DNA from: JBBIND01 sp037444075
Lineage (GTDB): Bacteria; Acidobacteriota; Terriglobia; Bryobacterales; Bryobacteraceae
Reading direction: 5' to 3'
Assembly (NCBI GenBank): GCA_037444075.1
Contig: JBBIND010000004.1
Span: 1 to 64,000, forward strand
Length of the DNA: 64,000 nucleotides
The notes beneath the pieces are model-generated. The model did no database searches. It saw only the letters and a program-made list of their open reading frames with translations, and had not been told where the DNA came from. Both the position numbers and the translations under genes were made by a program. This document shows, piece after piece, positions 52,001-59,629 of the stretch (its first letter is position 1; each line of letters begins with the position of its first letter).

Positions 52001-52529
52001 AGTTCGTGTTGTTATCGCCGCGCCTCCCGCCGGAACCGACCACGCCCGGTGTCAGGTATGTCAAGCCCATCGGGTTGCGGGCGATGTTCGGCAGCGAAAT
52101 GATGTACTTGTTTTCGATTACCTGGCCGAGGGTGGCGATGGTCGTATTCAGCAGGGGCGCCGTGGCTTCGACCTCGACGGTGGTGGCCACATCGCCTACC
52201 TCCAGTTGGACGTCCAACGATGCCTGCTGCTGAACCTGAAGGTTGAAAGCGCTGAGAGAGTACCTCTTGAACCCGGGCGCCTCCACGCTGAGCGTGTAGT
52301 TGCCGGGTGGAAGAGCGGTCACGACGAAACGGCCCTGCGCATCCGTCGTCGTCGAAACATCTGTGCCGCGCTCGACGCTTTTTACGATAACTTTTGCGGC
52401 GGGTATGGCGGCTTGCGTTGAATCGGTCACAAGGCCTCGCACGGAGGCCGTGAAAGTCTGGCTGAACAGCATCGCTGTCAGCATCAAGCTTGCGAGCACC
52501 AGGGCCCAAGAAGCTTTGCGTAATGGCAT
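49080..52529 (-). CDS. TonB-dependent receptor, Oar-like, with carboxypeptidase-regulatory domain
   Basis: Very large outer-membrane receptor (1149 aa), typical of Acidobacteriota. Order: signal peptide (LVLASLMLTAMLFSQ); a carboxypeptidase-regulatory-like beta-sandwich at about 30-115 (SVRGLVTDSTQAAIPAAKV); a plug at about 120-250 (LDGVTVVTVEQNSGITDL; VVNMVTKSGTNDFHG); then a long beta-barrel ending in aromatic KYYF, as expected for outer-membrane assembly. The substrate is unknown; genes around suggest sugars or peptides. The ATG at 52529 is preceded by GGGGAGG. A TATAGAAT box lies about 85 bases upstream, inside the end of the M28 gene. It ends in a strong terminator. Confidence 0.93.
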   Translation of the reverse strand: MPLRKASWALVLASLMLTAMLFSQTFTASVRGLVTDSTQAAIPAAKVIVKSVERGTDVSTTTDAQGRFVVTALPPGNYTLSVEAPGFKRYSLSAFNLQVQQQASLDVQLEVGDVATTVEVEATAPLLNTTIATLGQVIENKYIISLPNIARNPMGLTYLTPGVVGSGGRRGDNNTNFVANGSRNSTSDVLLDGVTVVTVEQNSGITDLKFTPSVDAVQEFKMQTNFFSSEYGQTGGAVVNMVTKSGTNDFHGTAYYFLRHSDLNANAWFANRAGRTRSMYRRDQFGGVIGGPIVRNKTFFFGTYERTKAKSPLSYTATFPTLLQREGNFSQTLNAAGQVMTIHNPFDTFTNAAGAIERRPFAGNIIPRSLQDPVAVRSLAYFPLPNTTGTPLTEANNWFEQGITVSPSQQTDLKGDHHFTENNRLTGRYSYGRGRGKPPNLFKELAPAYTFNDGPSLSTSTAIVAEFNRIQSATSMWSVRYGLTHSTYWRNPMEFFDLTTLGFPKYMLDTAQFKVFPTLAPDGYTDIGTEGWLIMDRQEGVHHVTGFYSKVSGGHNLKMGAETRRNFLNYAQPGFPSGRIGFSRGVTCRDRFSCPGNEGNGLATMLVGWGGWGDFHIAPRQAHTRSGYWGFYLQDDWKVTRKLTLNLGFRYDFDVPRWETQDRQSYWDLDAQSPVRVPGYDTRGVFRFTDRNKRSPFEADMNNWQPRIGIAYAATSKLAIRSGYGLFYQLSRATVFGHTGAGFAVNSTPTFSLDSNATLYARLNNPYPDGMLLPPGRSLGDATFIGLGAGTVLPSNNRNPAYHSWNLSIQHELPMSSVLEVNYTGSRGTHLFLPYTSLSTLPEVYWPMGRPALTASVSNPFFGHIRDPRATNLNRTTVQLFRLLRPMPHFDGTSVGTAEPARADSYYHALQLKWEKRFSKGLTMLTHYTWSKMIDNSSHGSGNYGWLGGATGIQNFFDLRGERALSAHDVAHRAILTGAWELPFGINRKWGSGWNRVVDWIAGGWEISGMTLLQSGMPLHVTQSGGSMWAGTQRPDLIGDPSTSGPVVNRLTGYFNNAAFRQPVIDVPGTAPRNLNYRGPGIRTFDAALLKSFRTKEGQRFEFRIEAQNATNTPIFSDPATSFGATNFGHISGTKIGPRNVQLGMKYYF

Positions 52530-52608
52530 AGTCCTCCCCCTATTCTGAGTCGGTAGAGATTCTTTTGTGAAACCCCGTAGCGTTCCGCCCAGGAACGCTG
52601 GATCAATT

Positions 52609-54183
52609 CTATATAGGAACCGGGCCGTAGGCAACTGGGGGGGCGGGTGTCCTGGTTGCGGGCGGAGAGGTTTGGAAAGCGGGACGGTCAGGTTGGCGGG
52701 AAAGGTGTTCAATCACTGCCGCAGCCAGGTCGAGCAGGTCGGCCGCCTCGGGGGCCTTGATCTTCTCCCACGTATCAGAGGAGCGGTGATAGTCGGGGTG
52801 CAGCCCGGAGAAGAAGAACAGCGACGGTATGCTTTTGCTCAAAAACGCATGGTGATCGCTGGATCCGTACACAGTCTGCTCGGAAAAATCGACACTGTAA
52901 CCGCGCCAGGGCAGCAACTCGTTGAAAATCTCGTGCAGAGTGGAACCTGTGTTGATTCCTCCTACAAGGATCTGCCGGTCGGTTATGCGGCCGATCATGT
53001 CCAGGTTGATCATGGCAACGGCATCCGACAGCGGCAGCAGCGGATGCTCGATGTAATGACTGGATCCAAGCAGACCCAACTCCTCTCCGGCAAAGGCCAG
53101 AAACAGCAGCCCGCGGCGCGCTTTGGGCTGCGAGGAAAAGCGCCGGGCCAATTCGAGAAGCCCCGCCGTACCCGAGGCATTGTCGTCCGCTCCCGGAAAT
53201 ACGCCGCCTTGTTTGTTCGGAGGCCAGCCGGCTTCGCCACCGCCTACGTGATCGTAATGCGCGCCAATCACGACGTGCTCCGCGGTCTCGCCCGGAATGT
53301 AAGCCGCCACGTTAGGCGCCATCCTGCGGGTGCGTGTTACATCGCTGCGCAGTGTCACGGCGAAGCGCTCCGGCAGCGCCAGACTCCGCGGCTTCAAGTC
53401 GCGGTCGACCTCTTTCTGAAGTTGAACCAGGTCCAGACCGCCTCGCTCCAGCCAACGGGCTACAGCGCGGATGCTCACTTCGACGGCAGGGACACCTGAA
53501 TCCGCCGGACCGACGGCGCCTGCAAACTCTTCCAGGGAAGACCGCTCGTTACCGTTGCAGGCGGCGTCTCCCACGAAGATGATCCCACGCGCTCCGTGCA
53601 GCCGGGCGTTCATGGCCTTACTGAACGATTGCGCGTGGCGGGTGTACATCCGGCCGGCGAAGATGCTGGCAGCGTCAAATTCCTGCGGTTCGTGGTAAAG
53701 AACGATGACCACCTTGCCTTTGACATTCAGGCCGGCATAGTCGTCGTAGCCGTATTCCGGGGCGGTGATGCCGTAGCCTGCGAACGCCAGCGGGGCGGAC
53801 ACCTCACCGCTGGCTGAAAAGTTCAGAGGCTGAAAGTCCTTGTTGAGCGAGAGTTTCTCACGGTGATTTCCGTCAGCGAATTCCAGGCGCGTGCCGCTGC
53901 CAAAACGCGCCGCCACGCTGACGGGGAAGTATTGAAAGAAGCCGCCGGGCGCCGCCGGACGCAGGCCGAGCGCTTTGAACTTCTCGGCGACATAGTCGGC
54001 GGCCCGGTCAAGTTCTTCGCTGCCGGTTCCGCGCCCGCGCATTTCGGGCGAACTCAGGTGCTTGACGTGGTTTAGGAAGAGCTCCGGATCGACGCGCCCC
54101 GGCGCTTCGGCGTGCGTAGCGCCCGCGAAGGCCAGTAATCCAGCCAGGAAGATCGACCGTGCCGTATGCCGGAGGCTAATCAT
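52609..54183 (-). CDS. secreted M28-family zinc aminopeptidase
   Basis: Exported metallopeptidase (524 aa) of the M28 family, with a signal peptide (SIFLAGLLAFAGATHA). A PA (protease-associated) domain is inserted at about residues 130-260. The co-catalytic zinc ligands are visible in order: His in IGAHYDHVGG, Asp in FPGADDNASG, Glu in AGEELGLLGS, Asp in MINLDMIGR, and His in PDYHRSSDTWEKI. It removes N-terminal amino acids from peptides outside the cytoplasm. The ATG at 54183 is chosen; the TTG at 54198 has no ribosome binding site. It follows the DsbA-like gene by 15 bases and precedes the TonB receptor by 79 bases. Confidence 0.93.
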   Translation of the reverse strand: MISLRHTARSIFLAGLLAFAGATHAEAPGRVDPELFLNHVKHLSSPEMRGRGTGSEELDRAADYVAEKFKALGLRPAAPGGFFQYFPVSVAARFGSGTRLEFADGNHREKLSLNKDFQPLNFSASGEVSAPLAFAGYGITAPEYGYDDYAGLNVKGKVVIVLYHEPQEFDAASIFAGRMYTRHAQSFSKAMNARLHGARGIIFVGDAACNGNERSSLEEFAGAVGPADSGVPAVEVSIRAVARWLERGGLDLVQLQKEVDRDLKPRSLALPERFAVTLRSDVTRTRRMAPNVAAYIPGETAEHVVIGAHYDHVGGGEAGWPPNKQGGVFPGADDNASGTAGLLELARRFSSQPKARRGLLFLAFAGEELGLLGSSHYIEHPLLPLSDAVAMINLDMIGRITDRQILVGGINTGSTLHEIFNELLPWRGYSVDFSEQTVYGSSDHHAFLSKSIPSLFFFSGLHPDYHRSSDTWEKIKAPEAADLLDLAAAVIEHLSRQPDRPAFQTSPPATRTPAPPVAYGPVPI

Positions 54184-54198
54184 GTGAGCAGACTGCAA

Positions 54199-55143
54199 CT
54201 ACTTCAGCGGCGTGGGCAGCTTCTGCGAGCAGCAGGCCGTCTCGCCGGCGTTCTTCGCCGTTTTCTGGTACTCGAGCTCGAAATCGATGATCTGCTTCAA
54301 TGCAGGCCAGGAGATGTGGGATGTGATGCGCCGCCCGTTGACGAACAACGTCGGGGTGGAGTTCACCTGGAGAGCGCGGGCTTCGGCCATGGAGCGATTC
54401 ACTTCATTCTCGGTGGAGCGGTTGTCAACGCACCGCGTGAGTTGTGCGACGTCCAGATCATGATTCTTGCCGTACTCGAGCACTTTGGCGCGAAGGTTCT
54501 CCGCGGTCATCGAGGTCTGGTTTTCGAACAGCCAATCATGAAACGGCCAGAAGGCTGTCGGATTCTGTCTGAAGACGCAGCGCCCGGCGATGGCGGCAGG
54601 CTTCGCCCAAGGGTGGATTTGCTCGAGCGGGAAGTCCTTGAAATACAGGCGCACCTGCGTCGGGTAGGCGGCAATCAAATTCTGCCGCAGCATCCTGGCC
54701 TCTTCCTTGCAGAAGCTGCACTGGAAATCGCTGAACAGAACGAGCACGACGGGGGCTCCCGGTGTCCCCAAGCTAGGCTGAAACTCGGTCTTCAGCTTGT
54801 CGAGATCTTCCCGGAAGGGGTTCTGTTGAATGTCGTAAACAGCCGCGCGGACGATCTTCTGGCCGTCGTTGGTTACGTAAAACAATTCTTCCTGACTCGC
54901 CGCGCCTGCCGTGCCCAACACCCTTACTTCCACCATGCCTGGAAGCTGCGAAGGTTTCGGATCGGAAACACTCACCTTAATTTGTGGTCCCCACAGGAAA
55001 AGGTGGCGTACGTAAGCCTCCAGCGTGGGTTTGTCGAGCCCCGATTTCCTGGCGTGAGTGGTTGCCGTCTTAGCTTGTTCTTGAGCCGCGAGCGGCGCCG
55101 CCAAAACGGCGGCAAGGAGCAATCCAGCCCGAATCCATCTCAT
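54199..55143 (-). CDS. DsbA-like thioredoxin-fold protein
   Basis: Exported thioredoxin-fold protein (314 aa) with a signal peptide (RAGLLLAAVLAAPLAAQ). The first 130 residues are a separate N-terminal domain. The DsbA-type catalytic domain follows, with active site Cys-Ser-Phe-Cys in SDFQCSFCKEEA and the cis-Pro loop NSTPTLFVNG. Such proteins catalyse disulfide formation or isomerisation in the periplasm. A CCSQ motif near the C-terminus adds two more Cys. The ATG at 55143 is chosen because a TAGAAT box sits exactly 7 bases upstream; the ATG three codons earlier overlaps that box. The M28 gene follows 15 bases after its end. Confidence 0.9.
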   Translation of the reverse strand: MRWIRAGLLLAAVLAAPLAAQEQAKTATTHARKSGLDKPTLEAYVRHLFLWGPQIKVSVSDPKPSQLPGMVEVRVLGTAGAASQEELFYVTNDGQKIVRAAVYDIQQNPFREDLDKLKTEFQPSLGTPGAPVVLVLFSDFQCSFCKEEARMLRQNLIAAYPTQVRLYFKDFPLEQIHPWAKPAAIAGRCVFRQNPTAFWPFHDWLFENQTSMTAENLRAKVLEYGKNHDLDVAQLTRCVDNRSTENEVNRSMAEARALQVNSTPTLFVNGRRITSHISWPALKQIIDFELEYQKTAKNAGETACCSQKLPTPLK

Positions 55144-55150
55144 AAATCTC

Positions 55151-55156
55151 ATTCTA
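55151..55156 (-). promoter_or_regulatory. -10-like box, leaderless start of DsbA-like gene
   Basis: TAGAAT on the minus strand followed by exactly 7 bases and the ATG at 55143. The box overlaps an upstream in-frame ATG, so that earlier ATG is not a likely start. Confidence 0.5.
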
Positions 55157-55175
55157 ACCCACGGTCCGGAACCGC

Positions 55176-56705
55176 CTAAAGCAAGGGTCCGATGCGCCAG
55201 GGCACAAACTCGGCGTGTCCGTGACGCTCCGCGCAGGTCCGTTCTCCAGAGGCTACCCGGACGAGGAGTTTGAAAATCTCCAGGCCTACCTCTTCGAGGC
55301 TTGCTGTCCCATCAGCGATCAGACCGGCGTTGACGTCCATGTTGTCACGCATCCGGGCATAGGTGGAAGAATTGCTCGTGATCTTGATGACCGGCACGGT
55401 GGGGAAGCCCGTCACGCTGCCCCGCCCGGTGGTGAACGCCATGATGTTCGCTCCGCCGGCGGCGATGCCTGTCAACGAGGCAGGGTCGTAGCCCGGCGTG
55501 TTCATGAAGACCAAACCGCGCTCCCGTACCCGTTCGGCGTATGCTACGGCGTCGATGAGCGTGGAGGAGCCTGCCTTGGTCACCGCGCCCAGGCTCTTTT
55601 CGAGGATGTTGGTCAGCCCGCCTTCTTTGTTGCCCGGCGAGGGATTGTCGTTGAAGCTGCCTCCGTAGCTCCGGAGGTAGTTCTTGTATTCCTCGACAAA
55701 AGCCAGAAACCTCTCAGCTACCTGCCGGTTTCGGGCGCGCCGCACCAGAAGGTGTTCAGCCCCGAAGACTTCCGGAGTTTCGCCGAGGATCACAGTCCCG
55801 CCAGCCGCTACCAGGTGGTCGCAACAAAGTCCCAGCGCCGGGTTGGAAGTGATTCCCGAGAATGCGTCTGATCCTCCGCACTCCAGACCGAGCACCAGCC
55901 GTGTTACGGGCACCTGGACGCGCGGTTCAGCGGCCAGGCGGTCGATCATCAGGCCAATCTCCCGCCTGCCTGCCTCCACGGTCGCGGTGGTTCCACCGCA
56001 ATCCTGGATGGTCATGCCTCTCAGCCGGGGACCCGCGCCTGCCAGGTAATATTCCACCTGGTTGCCTTCACATCCCAACCCGAGGATGATGGCGGCTCCT
56101 ACGTTGGGGTGGTCGAGCACTCCCCGGATTGTGCGCTGTAGTTGCTCCGTGTCCGCTCCCGTGGACTGACTGCATCCGTCGCCGTGTGGAAAGGCCGCCA
56201 CGCCGTCAACGCCGGGCGGCAGTTCCTCGCCCTGATAGCTGTTCGCGATCAATTGAACAACGTGCGCAGCACAGTTGCTGGCCGCCACGACGGCGATGTA
56301 GTTGCGCGTCCCGGCGCGTCCGTCCTCTCGCGGATAGCCGAGGAAACAGGGCACGTCGGCTTTTGGGGTAACCGGACCCACGCCGGTTTCCGGGAAACGG
56401 TAGTCCGTTCCCAACTCCTCGTAAGCGACGTTGTGGAGATGGACGTGCCGGCCGGGCAGGATGTCTTGAGTCGCGCGGCCGATGGGCTCGCCGTAGCGAT
56501 ACACGAGTTCTCCGGCGGGCACCTTGCATAGGGCCAGCTTGTGGCCCGCGGCAATCGGCTCCTGAACGGTTAGCTCAACGCCCGGCAGGCGCGCCAATTG
56601 TCCCGGGCTGAGCCGCACACGGGCGACGGCGACGTTGTCGGCCGCCCGCATCCGAATGAGGCATTTATCCGGGGAAGGGGGCTCGGAGATGCGCACCAGT
56701 TCCAT
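55176..56705 (-). CDS. UxaA-family (altronate/galactarate-type) dehydratase
   Basis: Sugar-acid dehydratase (509 aa) of the UxaA family. It has an N-terminal SAF domain (residues 1-95, ending near GRHVHLHNVAYEELG) fused to the catalytic part, as in full-length altronate or galactarate dehydratases. Conserved stretches include GTRNYIAVVAASNCAAHV, FPHGDGCSQSTG, LGLGCEGNQ and LGLECGGSDAFSG. It removes water from an aldonic or aldaric acid to give a 2-keto-3-deoxy acid, a step in uronate breakdown; the exact sugar acid is not certain. It begins 6 bases after the HIT-triad gene. Pectin-like degradation would fit the FG-GAP/lyase-like protein at 23.9 kb. Confidence 0.88.
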   Translation of the reverse strand: MELVRISEPPSPDKCLIRMRAADNVAVARVRLSPGQLARLPGVELTVQEPIAAGHKLALCKVPAGELVYRYGEPIGRATQDILPGRHVHLHNVAYEELGTDYRFPETGVGPVTPKADVPCFLGYPREDGRAGTRNYIAVVAASNCAAHVVQLIANSYQGEELPPGVDGVAAFPHGDGCSQSTGADTEQLQRTIRGVLDHPNVGAAIILGLGCEGNQVEYYLAGAGPRLRGMTIQDCGGTTATVEAGRREIGLMIDRLAAEPRVQVPVTRLVLGLECGGSDAFSGITSNPALGLCCDHLVAAGGTVILGETPEVFGAEHLLVRRARNRQVAERFLAFVEEYKNYLRSYGGSFNDNPSPGNKEGGLTNILEKSLGAVTKAGSSTLIDAVAYAERVRERGLVFMNTPGYDPASLTGIAAGGANIMAFTTGRGSVTGFPTVPVIKITSNSSTYARMRDNMDVNAGLIADGTASLEEVGLEIFKLLVRVASGERTCAERHGHAEFVPWRIGPLL

Positions 56706-56711
56706 GCGCGC

Positions 56712-57257
56712 TTAGCGGAAAAGCACCGTTTCGTTGATTTGCTCCCCGATGTGTACGTGCAGGCGCTTGCCGTGGGGGTGAACCCAGAGGCCGTCCCCTT
56801 GCGGCACGGGAATCTCCGCGGGAGTGTTTACGATGACGAAATTGGACCGTTCGACGCCCGGTATCAGGCGGCCGATATGAATGTGCACGTGGCATTGTGT
56901 GCGGACGTGGTCCCCGTTATAGGCGAGACCCCATTCGTTTCCCCAGAGTTCCTTGGCCTTGCCGATGGCCGCGGCCCAGAGTTCCGTACGCTGCGGGGGA
57001 GTCATTTCCGCCAGCCGGTAGACGCCGGTAAGCGAAGGACCCGGCAAGGCAAGCCAGCGGTTAGGCTTCCGCGGGTTGTTGTCTTTGAGAAAGAAGAGCC
57101 GCGTATCGGGTGGCTGCTTCAGCGCTTCCGCGGTCAGGCTGCACTCGCGCGCCGCGAGCGAATCCGGCCGGGTGGCGTCGCATACGCAGCGGGTCTTGAC
57201 GTCTGCCACGATGGGCGCGGACCAGAGGAGCGCAAGGGGGATACACGTCCGAAGCAT
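56712..57257 (-). CDS. exported HIT-triad protein, CDP-diacylglycerol-pyrophosphatase-like
   Basis: Small exported protein (181 aa) with a signal peptide (TCIPLALLWSAPIVA). The histidine triad His-Val-His-Ile-His-Ile (TQCHVHIHIGR) is intact, which places it in the HIT superfamily. Length, export and the early Cys-rich region recall bacterial CDP-diacylglycerol pyrophosphatase (Cdh), but similarity is not strong enough to be sure. It probably hydrolyses a nucleotide-linked phosphoanhydride. The start is set at the second ATG (57257) because a perfect TATAAT lies exactly 7 bases upstream; the first ATG overlaps that box. It is followed by the UxaA gene and is divergent from the ArnT-like gene. 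Confidence 0.7.
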   Translation of the reverse strand: MLRTCIPLALLWSAPIVADVKTRCVCDATRPDSLAARECSLTAEALKQPPDTRLFFLKDNNPRKPNRWLALPGPSLTGVYRLAEMTPPQRTELWAAAIGKAKELWGNEWGLAYNGDHVRTQCHVHIHIGRLIPGVERSNFVIVNTPAEIPVPQGDGLWVHPHGKRLHVHIGEQINETVLFR

Positions 57258-57264
57258 TGCGCTC

Positions 57265-57270
57265 ATTATA
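57265..57270 (-). promoter_or_regulatory. consensus -10 (TATAAT), leaderless start of HIT-triad gene
   Basis: Perfect TATAAT on the minus strand, 7 bases before the ATG at 57257. It overlaps the opposite-strand -10 box of the ArnT-like gene. Confidence 0.55.
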
Positions 57271-57272
57271 CT
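57267..57272 (+). promoter_or_regulatory. -10-like box, leaderless start of ArnT-like gene
   Basis: TATACT, 6 bases before the GTG at 57279. It shares four bases with the TATAAT of the divergent gene. Confidence 0.5.
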
Positions 57273-57278
57273 TGATAA

Positions 57279-58718
57279 GTGTCTGCTCTTATACGGAGAA
57301 CCGCCCTGGCGGCTCTTCTCGCCTATCTCCTTCTATTTCACGGGTTGACCGGCGCCGGGCTCCTGGGTCCTGACGAGCCGCGCTATGCGGCGATTGGCCG
57401 GGAGATGGCCACCTCCGGCGACTGGGTGACCCCTCGATTGTGGGGCGAACCCTGGTTTGAAAAGCCGGTGCTCCTGTATTGGCTGACCGCCTCGGGTTTT
57501 CGCCTTGGCCTCGGTGACGACCTTGCGCCGCGTTTGCCGGTCGCTCTCCTCAGCCTGGCTTTCCTCCTTTTCTATTGGCGCCGTTTGACCGTGGAGTTCG
57601 GTCCACGCGCGGGCCACTACGCCACGGCGATGCTGGCGAGTTCGGCGGGCTGGTTGGGCTTCAGCGGAGTGGCGGTGACGGACTTGCCGCTCGCTGCGTC
57701 CTTCGGCGCGGCGTGGTTGTTTGGCTTGGGGTGGCTCAGAACGGGCCAACGCCTCGCACTGTGTGCCGTGGGCGGATTCCTCGGCCTGGCAGTACTGGCC
57801 AAGGGCCTGGTGCCGCTGGTTCTGGCCTTGCCTGCCTTGTGGTTCGGGCGGCGTTTGTGGAGGCAATGGTGGATTGCCCTGGCCTCGCTGCTGGCTGTGG
57901 CGGCGCCGTGGTATGTGCTCTGCGCGTGGCGCAACGGTGAAGTCTTCTTGCAGGAGTTCATCTGGAAACACCACGTGCTCCGCTTCCAGAGTGAGGTAAT
58001 CCAGCACGTTCAACCGTGGTGGTTCTTCATCCCGGTGCTGGTGGCAGGCCTGTTCCCATGGACGCCGCTCCTGGCGCTGGCGCCAAGGCAAGCCGTGTCA
58101 AACGACCAACGCAAGCGCCTGCTGGGCGTGCTGGTTGTGTTTGGTCTGGTCTTCTTCTCCGCTTCGATCAACAAACTCCCCGGCTACCTGTTGCCCTTGT
58201 TGCCGCCCCTCTGTGCTCTGGCAGGGTTGGGTCTCGCTGAGACGAGGCGGGCACACTGGCATCTGGCGCTGACCGCCGGTCTGCTGCTTCTGGTTCCGCC
58301 TCTGGCAGCCATCCTGCCTGTGGCTTTGCGGGATGGGCTGACACGCTCTACGTGGCCCGGCTTTCCCTGGGGCGCTGCGGGGCTGGCGCTGGCGCTCGCG
58401 TTGGCGGTCTGGCTTGTCGAGCGGAACAGGCAACGCGACCGGGCCGTGATGCTGCTTCTCACGGGTATCGCTGTGTCGGTGGTCTATCTGAAGACAGCGG
58501 TGCTGCCCGTCCTGGATGAGAATGTCTCGGCGCGCTCTCTGTGGAGGCGTATTTCCCCCGTCTCAGAGAGTGTGTGCGTGGAGTGGTTGCACCGCAGTTG
58601 GCGGTACGGCTTGAATTACTACTCCGTGCGCCCGTTGCCGGACTGCGCGGATGAGCGCCGCCCGCTGAAAGTGACGGACTCAGCGGGCGGTCTGCCGGTG
58701 ATCGAAGAATCAGAGTAG
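57279..58718 (+). CDS. ArnT-like GT-C membrane glycosyltransferase
   Basis: Integral membrane glycosyltransferase (479 aa) of the ArnT/GT83 type, which transfers a sugar from undecaprenyl phosphate to lipid A or another envelope acceptor on the periplasmic side. The diagnostic loop is LLGPDEPRYAAIGREM, whose Asp-Glu is catalytic, followed by the DWVTPRLWGEPWFEKPVLLY stretch that is conserved in the family. About eleven hydrophobic segments are seen; the C-terminal periplasmic part is short. The start is GTG at 57279, 6 bases after a TATACT box. It is convergent with the lipoprotein gene (19 bases). Confidence 0.88.
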   Translation: MSALIRRTALAALLAYLLLFHGLTGAGLLGPDEPRYAAIGREMATSGDWVTPRLWGEPWFEKPVLLYWLTASGFRLGLGDDLAPRLPVALLSLAFLLFYWRRLTVEFGPRAGHYATAMLASSAGWLGFSGVAVTDLPLAASFGAAWLFGLGWLRTGQRLALCAVGGFLGLAVLAKGLVPLVLALPALWFGRRLWRQWWIALASLLAVAAPWYVLCAWRNGEVFLQEFIWKHHVLRFQSEVIQHVQPWWFFIPVLVAGLFPWTPLLALAPRQAVSNDQRKRLLGVLVVFGLVFFSASINKLPGYLLPLLPPLCALAGLGLAETRRAHWHLALTAGLLLLVPPLAAILPVALRDGLTRSTWPGFPWGAAGLALALALAVWLVERNRQRDRAVMLLLTGIAVSVVYLKTAVLPVLDENVSARSLWRRISPVSESVCVEWLHRSWRYGLNYYSVRPLPDCADERRPLKVTDSAGGLPVIEESE

Positions 58719-58737
58719 GGACGCGTCCCCGAAACGC

Positions 58738-59586
58738 CTAACGCCGCTTGGCTTTCTTCTTGGTCTCGTCGATCTTCTTGGCCAGTTCCTTGGTTTCCTT
58801 GCTTTCCGGAACTTCCTTCAGGGCTGCCATGGCTGTATCAGCGAAGAACTCCAGCCGCTCCGGCTGATACGTTCTGTAGGGGCCGTAGAGCTCTGCGATT
58901 TCGCTCAGCAGTTCGGCCATGGCGAACATGAAAGTCTCGCGGGGGATCTTCACCGGCGGCTGGGTGAAGACCTGCTGGGCTTTGGCCACGTCTTCTTTCG
59001 AGCCGGAGGCGCGGCAGGTCGCCATCAACACCCCTCGCTCCAGCATCTGTTTTTCAGCAGCAGTCACCTCATCGTCGGTAACCAGAATGCCGTTCTCCAC
59101 CTTCGTGAGCGCCATGTGCCTCATCGGATTTCCCTTCGGATAGGGCATGGCCAGCTCGATAGAGGCTTCTTTGGGCGATTTCTGGAAATTCAGAAAAGCC
59201 TGGCCGAATTGCAGCGCCTGCCGGTTGGAGCGCGCAAAGAACTCATCCGAGTAACGTCGGAAAGGTGTAGGATTCGCCTTGTTGGCGCGCCCGCCGTGCT
59301 GGAAGCTGTCAGCCAATTGCATATAGCCGCGCGTCATGCCGGCGGTGACCACCAACAGCCAGGGCTGCGCGCGAGAGGTGAACTCTCCGTCCGGGCGTGC
59401 GACCTGATCCAAGTGCTCCGCTGTTTTCAGGTAGTCACCTGTTTCGAATGTCTCCTTGGCTGCTTGCCAATAAAACGCCGGGGTGCCCTTGGCCGGTGGC
59501 GCCGGTCCGGTGGAACAGGCGGACAGTAACACGAGCAGTGCTGCGCCAACGGTTGCATGAAAAAGAACTCGCCTTGATTTTGCCAT
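58738..59586 (-). CDS. lipoprotein of unknown function
   Basis: Predicted lipoprotein (282 aa) with a lipobox LLSAC at residues 20-24, so it is anchored in a membrane through a lipidated Cys. The mature part is helical, with repeat-like segments (YWQAAKETFETGDYLKTAEHL) that recall TPR units, although I cannot place a full repeat set. The C-terminus is Lys-rich (the last 15 residues). GGGAG lies 5 bases before the ATG. It is alone on the strand, between the ArnT-like and aminotransferase genes. The role is unknown; structural or assembly function at the envelope is possible. Confidence 0.82.
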   Translation of the reverse strand: MAKSRRVLFHATVGAALLVLLSACSTGPAPPAKGTPAFYWQAAKETFETGDYLKTAEHLDQVARPDGEFTSRAQPWLLVVTAGMTRGYMQLADSFQHGGRANKANPTPFRRYSDEFFARSNRQALQFGQAFLNFQKSPKEASIELAMPYPKGNPMRHMALTKVENGILVTDDEVTAAEKQMLERGVLMATCRASGSKEDVAKAQQVFTQPPVKIPRETFMFAMAELLSEIAELYGPYRTYQPERLEFFADTAMAALKEVPESKETKELAKKIDETKKKAKRR

Positions 59587-59629
59587 TATGTCTCCCGCCG
59601 AGATGGTTTATCACAATTGAGCAGCCGAT

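Noticed and set aside
52530..52712. Longer N-terminus of the TonB receptor
   Set aside because: The signal peptide begins at the ATG at 52529, which has GGGGAGG before it; the extra 61 codons look untranslated.
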